A program made the translations under genes and the position numbers. DNA of 14,648 nt from positions 27,903 to 42,550 of the forward strand of contig NWUY0300045795.1 in the NCBI GenBank assembly GCA_004151065.3, in the 5' to 3' direction. Positions 1 through 8,199 of the stretch are shown here, one piece after another (within the stretch, counting starts at the first letter, position 1; every line of letters begins with the position of its first letter). The DNA comes from Larix sibirica. Lineage: Eukaryota > Streptophyta > Pinopsida > Pinales > Pinaceae. The notes beneath the pieces were generated by a model, which was not told the origin of the DNA, made no database searches, and was given only the letters and a program-made list of their open reading frames with translations.

Positions 1-260
1 ATGGCGAACCTCATCCGAACTTCATCGGAAAATTTGAACCCGAATCGAACATATAAGTTGTCGATCCCGAACTCTAACTTGAACCTTGTGACATAGTTTT
101 CACCAACATTTGTTTACTCTGTCAACAACTCAATCTAACCTGACATTTGCAAATTTGATCTTGTTGCAATTTTAGAATCAAACATTTGCTCCTGAAAAAG
201 AATTATCACCCAACCATCACACTCCTCCATCACGACATCACACTTGGCCTCAAAACAACT
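1..260. other. Unassigned AT-rich sequence
   Basis: No gene or element recognised. The first 90 bases are rich in a loose repeat of CGAAC/GAACC-type words (GCGAACC, CCGAACT, GAACCCG, ATCGAAC). This could be decayed satellite or transposon sequence. Confidence 0.4.
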
Positions 261-782
261 CTAAGGCTCACAATTGGAAGAAGCTAATGTAATATGGTTT
301 GTATATCTCCTCACTAAAGATTTGGTCACTCCTACATGCTCATGCACATCTTGTAATGTCTGGGTAACTCTTCTTGACTTCCTGCATACTAGAGTAGAAG
401 TTGAGGGCATATCCACACCCAATCTCACCTCTTCCATGCTCAGATTTGACTTTGCTCTAATCTTTGAAGGAACCTTTGGAATAATAACTTCCTCCCTTCC
501 TTCAACCTTCAAAGGAGATACTCTTGCGTCAATCTTTGAAGGAGATACTTGTGAACTAGAGGACCTCACATCTTTATCAAGCTTCACATCTTGGCTCGCC
601 AGAGTCTTAAGTTGTGGAAGTCTCACTGTATTTGACGACACAAGACATAGAGAGATTAGGTTCTTATGCTTCATTGCATCATCGAATGCAAGAGGATTGT
701 TCCTTAGGCCATTTTTCAAGCAGAGTTCGTGGCCCCTCCCATCATGATCGAAACCATCTTTGCATTGATTTCCCACTTGCAC
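261..782 (-). other. Open frame of 173 codons, unidentified
   Basis: This is the longest ATG-to-stop frame in the window. It overlaps a 157-codon frame on the other strand (274-747), so at most one is meaningful. The minus-strand product is rich in Ser, Lys and Val, with a loose internal repeat (VSPSKIDARVSPLKVEG and later KVPSKIRAK) produced by repeated CTTTGAAGGAGATAC-type DNA on the + strand at about 465-550. I see no signal peptide, membrane segment or catalytic motif. It ends near the start of LINE-A and may be part of another decayed transposon or a captured gene. It may also be open by chance. Confidence 0.3.
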
Positions 783-784
783 CT

Positions 785-1470
785 AGTTTAACAATTTGTA
801 AACTCTTTGATAGGTAGGGACCACTACCCTTATCTCGTCGACTCCTCTTTGGAGGCCATAACCACTTCTAGTAACTTTGGTGAGCTCCCTACTAGTTTGC
901 AAAGGCCTCCTCTCTACATTAGTCGGTTTCTATCTTGATTGATTGCCTCCCCTCGTTTAGATACTCTCTTGATGCCCCTGATCAACTCTTGTTGAATAAG
1001 TAGGAGTTGAATAGGATCATCAAAGAGGGCATCATTAGATAGTTTATTCAAGTTACATGGGTTGATCCTCCAGTTGGGCTAAAGCCCTAAGATGGCCTTC
1101 TATGCAAAGATCTCTTTGGAGCCGAGAGAGGGCCTTATTGTTCTCCCTCCTTAGTTGCTTTGACATTGGATGGATGCTCTCTTGATCTCCCTTGGGCAGT
1201 TTTGGGTTAGTTCTCATTGTCTTTGAGTTAATATCGACCACCACATCAAGTAAGGGGACAAGATCTAGCAACTTTGCTATCTTCATAAGACCAAGATAGA
1301 GGAGTATTTCATGTGTAGGTACCCCATCTATTACGAGATTAAAGGACAATTTTACCATCTTTTTAGGGAGTCCTAGAACTTTCTATCTAGGTTCTTGCAT
1401 TTCTTGAACCAGAGATGCTTGGCCTTGTATATGAGGGAGGCCCTTGGATTCAAATCTTGCCGAGTCCATG
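785..1470 (+). pseudogene. LINE-A: 3' coding end of a non-LTR retrotransposon
   Basis: Read in changing + strand frames, this matches the C-terminal part of LINE-B on the other strand. Shared blocks are RDHYPYL..SSLEA (about 815-855), PKMAFYAK (about 1085-1115), HWMDAL, and the zinc-knuckle region with PIYYEIKGQFYHLFRES (1322-1373) followed by NQRCLALYMREA. This is the segment after the reverse transcriptase in plant LINEs, presumed to bind nucleic acid. It is broken by several stops. In the knuckle the histidine is deleted and one cysteine is tyrosine. No reverse transcriptase precedes it, so it is 5'-truncated or cut off at about 785. The 101-codon open frame on the opposite strand (1053-1358) is an antisense shadow. 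Confidence 0.75.
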
Positions 1471-1737
1471 CTTTTTGGCTCTATCCAGACCCAGACCATT
1501 AGGTGCTTCTAGCAGATAGAGGCTAGGAGGCCACTAATGCTAGACCAACTAGCCCCTTACGATATTTCACCTTAGTTCTAAGGATAACTCACACCACACC
1601 AATAGTTAGGGTACTTCATCTAGGCTTTGGTTGTGAGCTTCTACCTCCATAGAGTGAGAGATATCTCATACCTTATCCCACAGCTCTTTCAAGTCATTCG
1701 AGTAATCGTCTATCAGGAGTTACTTCCCATCGGCCTC
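1471..1737. other. No recognised feature; possible LINE-A 3' tail
   Basis: Beyond the LINE-A coding similarity I see no gene. The stretch could be the 3' untranslated tail of LINE-A, but no poly(A) tract marks an end, and LINE-B shows no matching tail. Confidence 0.35.
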
Positions 1738-1985
1738 AGATATTAGGAGAGAGGGCATCAAGGGGATGATGATCATCCCGAGGCAAGACACCCCCCCTTG
1801 GAGGGTTGATGGTTCTTGATCATCGGTTCTTTGCCCTGCTTGGATGTATTTAAATTATTGCTTTGTTTCACTTCCCCATGTTGTTAGGACTTAGGTTTTG
1901 GATTCTTCTCAACATAGGATAGATTTGTGTATATCATGATTTTTTAGGAGCTGTTTTAATGCTTACACTTTCTATTCTAACAGAT
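1738..1985 (-). pseudogene. LINE-C: N-terminal reverse-transcriptase fragment, copy 1
   Basis: Similar at DNA level to the 10160-10310 part of LINE-B, in the same orientation; both share ATGTTGTTAG and the flanking pattern GCTTGGATGTAT / GCTTGCATGTAT. Read on the minus strand it gives short pieces such as YTQIYPM and SPNNMGK.NKAII, resembling the start of the LINE reverse-transcriptase domain. It is frameshifted and contains stops. The part from 1816 leftward in the duplication (1816-1985) is repeated at 2399-2561. Confidence 0.55.
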
Positions 1986-2402
1986 GTACTTAGTAGTTAG
2001 TAGTCCCATTGACCACCTATTTGTGGTCATTTGTCGGACAGTAATACAATTATATTATCTTAGCTTATCTTATCACACCATCTCGAACCTCTAAGGAACA
2101 TTGACCACCTATGAATACTAAGGAATATAACTCTAGACCGTAAGCCACTTGCCTAATTCCATCATTTCTCAGGTCATCATCATGGGCCAAATTGTCAACA
2201 ACTGGTAATCATGGGTATCTCACCCATGCACCTCAATACCTTTGACAAATGAAGCATCAGCCTTAACAAGGTCACCTTTCTCTTTTTGAGAGAATCCTGA
2301 AACAAGAGTAACATCAAGGTCAACTCCCTCTCCCTGAGAGAATCCAACAATCCTGTCCCTATACTCTACAACGCTCCCATCAACTGCAAGCTTGAATTTT
2401 GA
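1816..2402. repeat. Tandem duplication, unit 1 (about 583 bp)
   Basis: Direct repeat with unit 2 at 2399-2978. The offset is 583 near the start and 576 after a 7-bp indel (AGTAGTTAGTAGTCCC against AGTAATCCC). I count about 20 substitutions, so about 97% identity. The unit holds part of LINE-C and a coding-like minus-strand stretch. The units meet at a short TTGA(TCA) homology, as expected of unequal exchange or template switching. Confidence 0.93.
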
Positions 2403-2403
2403 T
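2220..2403 (-). pseudogene. Coding-like fragment in unit 1, unidentified
   Basis: An uninterrupted minus-strand frame of about 60 codons with protein-like composition: KFKLAVDGSVVEYRDRIVGF, then SQGEGVDLDVTL, SQKEKGDLVKADASFVKGI, ending EVHG before a stop. After a frame change more protein-like sequence follows (DNLAHDDDLRNDGIRQVAYG, about 2125-2190). I do not recognise the family. It is not LINE or Copia sequence that I know, so it may be a piece of a host gene carried beside LINE-C. Function unknown. Confidence 0.35.
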
Positions 2404-2978
2404 CACCGGTTCTTTGTCCCGCTTGGATGTATTTGCATTATTGCTTTGTTTCACTTCCCCATGTTGTTAGGACTTAGGTTTTGGATTCTTCTCAACATAG
2501 GATAGATTTGCTTATATCATGAATTTTTAGGAGCTGTTTTAACTCTTACACTTTCTATTCTAACAGATGTACTTAGTAATCCCATTGACCACCTATTTGT
2601 GGTCATTTGTCGGACAGTAATACAATTATATTATCTTAGTGTATCTTCTCACACCATCTCGAACCTCTAAGGAACATTGACCACCTATGAATACTAAGGA
2701 ATATAACTCTAGACCGTAAGCCACTTGCCTAATTCCATCATTTCTCAGGTCATCATCATGGGCCAAATTGTCAATAACTTTTAATCATGGGTATCTCACC
2801 CATGCACCTCAAAACCTTTGACAAATTAAGCATCAGCCTTAACAAGGTCACCTTTCTCTTTTTGAGAGAATCCTGAAGCAAGAGTAACATCAAGGTCAAC
2901 TCCCTCTCCCTGAGAGAATCCAACAATCCTGTCCCTATACTCTACAACGCTCCCATCAACTGCAAGCTTGAATTTTGA
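2399..2978. repeat. Tandem duplication, unit 2 (about 580 bp)
   Basis: Second copy, running from TTGATCACCGG to GCAAGCTTGAATTTTGA. It carries the same LINE-C fragment and coding-like piece. A C-to-A change on the minus strand makes a TAA stop that unit 1 lacks, so the units have drifted since duplication. Sequence to the right (2979 on) continues the donor locus and is not present after unit 1. Unit 2 therefore keeps the original right-hand context and unit 1 the original left-hand context. Confidence 0.93.
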
Positions 2979-2979
2979 A
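2826..2979 (-). pseudogene. Coding-like fragment in unit 2, unidentified
   Basis: Duplicate of the 2220-2403 piece: the same KFKLAVDGSVVEYRDRIVGF start, but shortened by a TAA at 2826-2828 where unit 1 has Ser. It is therefore non-coding now. Confidence 0.35.
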
Positions 2980-2980
2980 A

Positions 2981-3118
2981 TTAATCATTGATTCCACCAC
3001 AGGTTTTGATATTGTCTCCATGGCATCTTGCCAATGCATGCTCTACATATGCTTTCTCAAAGCTAGAAGTTAGATCTAGCTTCCCATTGGAATGTAAAAA
3101 TGCCACAGGATCATTGTA
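2981..3118 (-). pseudogene. Coding-like fragment upstream of the duplication, unidentified
   Basis: An open minus-strand frame of about 45 codons, read from 3118 down: YNDPVAFLHSNGKLDLTSSF, then EKAYVEHALARCHGDNIKTC, ending GGIND at a TAA. Composition is protein-like and free of stops. It lies just upstream, in reading direction, of the KFKLAV fragment and may be the same captured gene in another frame. Family not recognised. Confidence 0.33.
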
Positions 3119-3227
3119 ACAAACATAATAATATATATAAATAAATATTAAATATTAATAATTAAAAATATGATTAGTATTGATGAAAAGTCAAAAGGTA
3201 CATACCCATTCACCTTGTGACCAGTCA
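3119..3227. other. Very AT-rich spacer
   Basis: Almost only A and T from about 3120 to 3180 (ATATATAAATAAATATT-type sequence). No gene seen. It may belong to the LTR-like sequence to its right. Confidence 0.4.
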
Positions 3228-3350
3228 ATGCTATAAGTATACCATCACAAGGAGCATTGTAATCATCTTATTCATTCATTCAATAAATAATATATACATT
3301 TCTATTCAATACAGAATAATTCTGTTTATCTCAGCACTTTCGCTGCAACA
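3228..3350 (+). mobile_element. LTR-like end, + orientation
   Basis: In order on the + strand there is a TATA-like CTATAAGTATA (3231-3241), a polyadenylation-like CAATAAATAATAT (3281-3293), and a terminal CTGCAACA ending at 3350. GTTATCAAGCAACC follows, vaguely like an initiator-Met tRNA primer site. The sequence interrupts the Copia gag-pol fragment just after its GGLYRL block. The 5' end and target duplication are not identifiable, so this is a tentative truncated or solo LTR. Confidence 0.3.
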
Positions 3351-3355
3351 GTTAT

Positions 3356-4550
3356 CAAGCAACCTGTAAAGGCCACCATCTCACACACCTCTAGCAGAAG
3401 TCCTTGCTCAACTATAGTTACTGATAGTGCACAACTGTCCTTCAAATGCAACTCTATACTGAAGCTCTGCTATACAAGAAATTGAAAGAAGATTTTTCTT
3501 CAAACCATAAACAAATAAAACATCATTAAGCTCAAGAGAATCACCTGATGGCATTTGGAAAGAAATGGAGCCCAATCCTTTTATAGGATAAGAAGCATCA
3601 TCACCCAACTCCACTCTCATGCCTCCCTCTTGCTCCTAAAACTTGCTGAAGAGTGCCCTGTAATAAGTCATGTCTTGATGCCCCACTGACCCACATACAA
3701 TCCAACACTTGATGCAGTGTTAGAAGATAAACAAGAGACCATGGAGAAGGCGGTCTCAAACAACGATGATCCCTCGTCTACTTTTCTACTGTACCTGCAC
3801 TTGTTGCAACCTGCAGATGCTCAACCTTCCATTTTTTCTTCTGCAGACATTGGTTGGCATAATGTCCAAATTGGTGATGCCTAAAACATTTCACCTTACT
3901 CAAATCTTTCTTCTCAAAACTTGAATCTTCCATCTTACCCTTCTTGTATCCTTTTTTGCTTCCTTTCCTCATCCTCCCAACGAGGGCCAGGTCTTCTACT
4001 TCCTCTTGTTGCATTAAAAAGGACTCTAACCTGATCTCTTCCTGCACAAGGTTATCTCAAAGTTGTATAAAATCATACTTCTCATGAGCACAAACACCTT
4101 GGACAAAGGCTTCCAAGATAGAGTAAGTTCATTCAAGGCTATGGAAACCAACTCCTTATCCTCCACTACTATTGCTATGGCACATAACTGATTTCTCAAT
4201 TCTCTGATCTTGGCTAGGTAGCTCACCACTATATCTCTATTGCTTATGTGGATGGATGAAAGCTTGCTTCTCAATAGTATCTGTCTAGAGACACAAGAAC
4301 TCTAAATAAACCAACCAAAGCCTCATATGTCTTTTTATTGATTGACTTGTTTGCAATGTGAGGGATGAAGTGATGCTCCATTGAACCAAGAAAGATTCTC
4401 TTTGTCTTAGCCTCTTTCTTAATATGGGTGGTCAACTTTGTTGGCTCTTTCTTGACACGCTCCTAAATCTCAGCTTCCTTAAAAACATTTGTAATTTGAA
4501 CTTTCAAGGTATGAAATTGGAAGCACCATCCACCTTGTTACACTTTCGAA
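3356..4550 (-). pseudogene. Ty1/Copia gag and protease fragment
   Basis: Reading right to left, the gag start shows KVDGASNFIP (about 4505-4535), then HIANKSINKKTYEALVGLF (about 4310-4370), RELRNQLCAIAIV (about 4165-4205) and LVQEEIRLES. A zinc knuckle KCFRHHQFGHYANQC (about 3850-3895) has its second Cys replaced by His. The protease active-site region (SGASRH, 3670-3687) has Val where the catalytic Asp should be and is out of frame with its surroundings. Then come VELGDDASYPIKGLGSISFQ and LKKNLLSIS (3408-3620), typical of the protease/GAG-pre-integrase boundary, and GGLYRL at about 3380. Known role of the family: gag forms the particle and protease cuts the polyprotein. Stops and frameshifts throughout, so it is dead. 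Integrase and RT are absent. Confidence 0.85.
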
Positions 4551-4559
4551 GATCGAAAG

Positions 4560-5200
4560 TATACATCCTGCAAATCTGAAGCACACCTCAAAGCAAAATC
4601 AGCAACAAACAAAGTAGAACAAGCCTTCTAGGGATCAAGCATTTCTCCTAAGCGCCCAGGGTTTCACACCTAATCAACCTGTACTAGGTCAAGTGCCATT
4701 CCCAGACACAATACACTTGAAATATCCAAGTTTCCAACCCTGTCTTCACCAAGAGAGCATTCCCAGTTCAATTAATTATGATACTATGTAAACATTTTGT
4801 GAAATGCCACTTTCAGAAATTTCACCTCAATTTTGAGGTTTTCCGGATCTATTCCTTGTGAACTTTCAGCCTTATGGCTGATCTGTAATATTAAATTACA
4901 GTAGTAATATTTCATTTTTCTTCAACCCTATTTCACATGGCATTCCAAGAGTATAAATACCATACAATTGTACTTCAATACCACAATGCTACAGCCCTTG
5001 GGCATACTTTTCAAGCATATAACATATTTAAATTCTCTAATTACAACAGACTATAAAAGCAGTATATCTGCTCTTTTATCTTCAAGATATGTGTTAAATT
5101 ACTTAACCAATTCAGCTATATGTAATGTCAAATCAGGTTGAACAACAAATGCTAGAATCTACTCAATCAAGAGGATAACATAAGCTAAATATAAAATCTG
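4560..5200. other. No recognised gene
   Basis: This may include the untranslated leader of the Copia element to the left (its gag begins near 4550), but no LTR end or tRNA primer site is visible. Otherwise AT-rich with nothing identified. Confidence 0.4.
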
Positions 5201-5204
5201 CAAG

Positions 5205-6010
5205 TAGACACTATTTGGACAGCTAGAAACTTCTTATATATAAAAGAGAGATGAAGTACAAGTACATATTAGAGCTTGATCACAAAGCTGGTACAATTCA
5301 AGGTCTCTTAACTCTAATCAGGGAAATTAGAGGAAAACCCTAGCCACCAACCCCTCCCAGCTAAGAATCACTCCCAACCAATGCTGGTCACTCCCTCAAA
5401 GATCCTCAACAAGTTAGCATCATGACTTGACACCTACACTTGCATTCCACAATTGTACAAGATTTATTATTGTCTTCTCCACAAGCATAACGAGTAGCAA
5501 TTGGGTTTCCAAATGCCACATAACCATAGTCTTCTCTCACAAGAGCTACAAGAGAAAATGTTATATTTGACCCTCTAGGGTTTATCACAAACCCTAGCCT
5601 TCTGTCTTTGTAGGGTGAAACCATATTCTTCGTCTTCCCTTGAAAGTCCTCCAAGATCCCTAGTACCTAAGTCAGAGCAAATACATAGAAAATTACAATA
5701 AGACAATTTTTCCCTAGTCTCACATCTCTATCGCAAGCATGTTTGTACAAGAGTGAAAAAGTACAATTATGATAAATTGACTCTCTCCTCCCTCTATTTA
5801 GATGAGAGGAGAGGGAGGCCTACAATACAAAGTGGACCTAGTCCACTACAAGCAACTTAACTCTTCACAAGATAGGCCCACCCACATGTGGACTGCTCTG
5901 ACTCTAGGTGACACATGTTAAGCTATGAGGCATGTATGTCCAACAAGTAAGGCTCCAAGGCTGAATGCTCCTCAAGCAAGGTCCAACGCTTCTCCTCCAA
6001 AGGCATCAGA
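5205..6010 (-). other. Possible transcription-start/LTR-like region, minus strand
   Basis: On the minus strand there is a CTAAATAGAGGGAGGAG box near 5800. Pyrimidine-rich sequence, CTAGGGTTT-type words and an 82-codon open frame (5406-5654) follow, then CTCTCTTTTATATATAAG near 5230. The order resembles an LTR or a plant 5' region, but I find no TG...CA ends or second copy. The frame's product is unrecognised. Confidence 0.22.
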
Positions 6011-6273
6011 TACTCCAATGCTCCCTCCTAAGCCATGTGTACCTTCGGGTCCACCCCACTTACATGATCACTTCTTGAACCAAGTCTCCTCAAGTTAAGT
6101 AGAAGCTCCCATGCAAGCAACCAAGTGTCCCCATGCCATTTAGGGCCCAACGTTCTCCTAAAAGATGCCTAATGCTCCTCCTCTAGGGCAAGTCCTCCTC
6201 CTAAGCTAGCAACCATTCTCCATGTGCAGATTACATGAAGAAGACACCAAACTCTATAGGTCTCCAATGCTCC
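5964..6273. repeat. Dispersed AATGCTCC motifs in low-complexity DNA
   Basis: Four exact AATGCTCC words occur at 5964-5971, 6017-6024, 6171-6178 and 6266-6273. They sit among related CTCCTC, CCAACG and CTCCAAGG words. This bias explains the overlapping open frames at 6169-6450 (-) and 6222-6419 (+), neither of which looks like a gene. Confidence 0.4.
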
Positions 6274-6810
6274 AAGGAAGAATGCCTCACAAGCATCGAG
6301 ACAAGGCACACCAATCAATGAGCAAGCCAACTCCAACGTGTGTTCGTCACGATACAACCAAGGGTTATCCATACACCATGCACCCCACATCACATGAAGC
6401 ACCTTCGAGCATGGTGTAAACACATTTACTATAACCCCAAAAGCTAACAATCGCAGACCTCCATCTACTACAATACTTACACTCAGTCACATAGTATTCC
6501 TTCTTTGAAAGTGACTATCTTTAGCTAATAGCAAGGTTTGGCTCTCATAACTCTCAATCAAAGCTTACTTAACCATAACTCACAAAGCAAGCAACATTTC
6601 ACAAAATCCACACAACAACCCATGCTTTTCATGTCTTTAATAACAAATTCCTTCAACATCAATATCAAATATACTTGCTCTCACAATTGAAGGGTGACAA
6701 CTTTCTTTCAACTTCCAGCCTTCAAATCTGATGGATTGCTATGCCATGCATCACAAATTTCTCATGCTCTCATATTCTCATGCTAACATGGACACTCTCA
6801 TGCTAACATG
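6274..6810 (-). other. Non-coding leader of the LTR element
   Basis: Lies directly inside the 5' LTR and primer site, in the direction the element is read (right to left). No gag motif is seen. A short ATGCTAACATGG repeat sits at about 6780-6811. This may be a long leader, a non-autonomous element body, or a deleted element. Confidence 0.3.
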
Positions 6811-6823
6811 GCTTGGATACCAC
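6811..6823 (-). other. tRNA primer-binding site of an LTR retrotransposon
   Basis: Minus-strand TGGTATCCAAGC lies 1-2 nt inside the LTR end. It matches the plant initiator-Met site TGGTATCAGAGC at 10 of 12 positions. Its place fixes the adjacent LTR as a 5' LTR on the minus strand, with the element body running toward lower coordinates. Confidence 0.65.
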
Positions 6824-6824
6824 T

Positions 6825-7340
6825 TGTTGGTGTGATGGTGCCCATACTACAACATAGCATAAAGAAGGACAAGAAGGAGAAACAAGATAAACCTTAACAC
6901 ACTATTCATTAATTGAATTGCTACTAAAGAGGCAAATGGATATTTGTATTTAAATTTTATACAACCCACGAGACTTTAGGCCCATCATCAATTTGCTAAC
7001 TTTGGTGGGATTCCTCCACGTTGAGTAGTCATGGCATGTTTCCATATGACACATCCTACAACTCTTACATGATCCGTTATGCCTCATTGATATTCCCTTA
7101 CACCTTATGTATTTTGACACCTCACATTATTGATTCCTCTACATGGCATAGAAACATTATGTATAATCCATTACCCATGACTCACTAACATACATGGGAC
7201 TTAAACTCCTCAACGACCTTGACTAACCATGACCATGTCAAATTCACTAATCCTAACACTATTTTGCCAAAATTTATTTAGTGTTGCACTTGGCCCCATC
7301 CCTTTTCTGACATGTCATTTGGGTGGGGTAGGTCCCAACA
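6825..7340 (-). mobile_element. 5' LTR of an LTR retrotransposon (516 bp)
   Basis: The ends are inverted: TGTTGG at 6825 and CCCAACA ending at 7340, giving the standard TG...CA form. On the minus strand there is a TATA-like GTATAAAAT (6954-6962) in the second half, placed as expected for a U3 promoter, then a short R/U5-like stretch to the CA end. A primer-binding site follows at once. At the outer end it abuts a Copia RNase H fragment, so it likely inserted there. The flanking bases TGAAT (7341-7345) should recur beyond the element's other LTR, which is not in the window. Confidence 0.75.
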
Positions 7341-7860
7341 TGAATATTGTACTCATTTGAACTTCGTCATGAGGAAATGATGCTGGATATATATGTTCTT
7401 GGAGCAGCCATGAAACATTGGATTCTTAGAGAATCTAATACAATTTGATTGTTACAATATACCACACTAGGCTCCAACCTTTAATTGTTTAACTGTGCAA
7501 TCATTTGCAAATCCAAATAGCTTGTCAACTAGCATAGTTGGCTGTCCTGTATTTTGCCTTTGCCAAACTAAGTGCAATTGCTACTTGCTTCCTGTTGAAA
7601 TAGGATGTCATACTTGAATTGAAACTAAAGCAAAAATTCGAAGTACTCTTCTTGGCATCTGCATCACCTACCTAGACATAATCTACAAAACCATGTAGCG
7701 TCAATTTACTATTTCAACATATGTAAGACCATAATGTTCTATGCCCTGCAAGTATCAGAGCGCATGTTTTGTAGCAACTTGGTGAATCTGTCGTGGCTCA
7801 ACCATATATTGGCTTAAAGTGTTGACATTGAATAGGTTTTGTATTCACCAAATACATAAG
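7341..7860 (-). pseudogene. Ty1/Copia reverse-transcriptase end and RNase H fragment
   Basis: Minus-strand blocks in order: MYLVNTKP and VNTLSQYMVEPRQIHQVATK (about 7770-7855), YLQGIEHYGLTYV, LTLHGFVDY.W.GDADAKKST, FNRKQVAIALSLAKAKY, then FSKNPMFHGCSKNIYIQHHF near 7360-7420. These are the Copia RNase H landmarks, spread over three frames. The conserved Glu residues of the second motif are Lys (AKAKY), and the VDY.W block lacks its second Asp. The C-terminal pol end is cut by the LTR at 7340. It lies upstream of the gag piece at 3356-4550 in reading direction, so it belongs to a different insertion. Confidence 0.82.
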
Positions 7861-8199
7861 GACAAGATAAGATTATTTTATTAATGTCCAACATGTGACC
7901 TTAAATAGGTCAAAGGGATTGCTAGGTACATAAGAAACAATGCATAATGGGAGTGCGAGTGCAACTCCTTTAAAAGCATATCTAACATCTAAGGTCAAAA
8001 GACCTTGAATCTAAAGCTAAGAGTCCCAGAGAAAAAATGACCCCTTTCAAGAACTCAAGAACCAAGAGAAATGTCTTGAATGGAGGTGTCTAGAGAAAGT
8101 GCTCATGGTTTGGAGGGGCCATTGCTTGCTGATGATGAGGAGGAGAATTTCTTAACCTCCAAATATGTATTGCAATAGGTTGATCTCTTCTATCATTTG
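7861..8199. other. No recognised gene
   Basis: Between the Copia RNase H piece and the LINE-B coding end. It could hold the LINE-B 3' tail or more of the Copia pol upstream of RNase H, but I recognise no motif and no poly(T) tract marking a LINE end. Confidence 0.4.

Noticed and set aside
1053-1358. 101-codon minus-strand open frame with a partner on the + strand at 8786-9031
   Set aside because: The similarity between them is real, but both are antisense to the LINE C-terminal coding sequence, which explains it.
3311-3325. Short inverted repeat ACAGAA...TTCTGT
   Set aside because: Only 6-bp arms around 3 bases; too short to call a terminator or regulatory hairpin.
5939-5962. CCAACAAGTAAGGCTCCAAGG, resembling an LTR end plus primer site
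   Set aside because: The match to the real junction near 6811-6830 needs gaps. No LTR features precede it.
6169-6450. Open frame of 93 codons (-) overlapping one of 65 codons (+)
   Set aside because: Low-complexity sequence with repeated AATGCTCC-type words; no domain, and likely the leader of the LTR element.
7754-7763. TATCAGAGC, like a primer-binding site on the + strand
   Set aside because: It lies inside the Copia RNase H coding fragment on the other strand and has no LTR end beside it.
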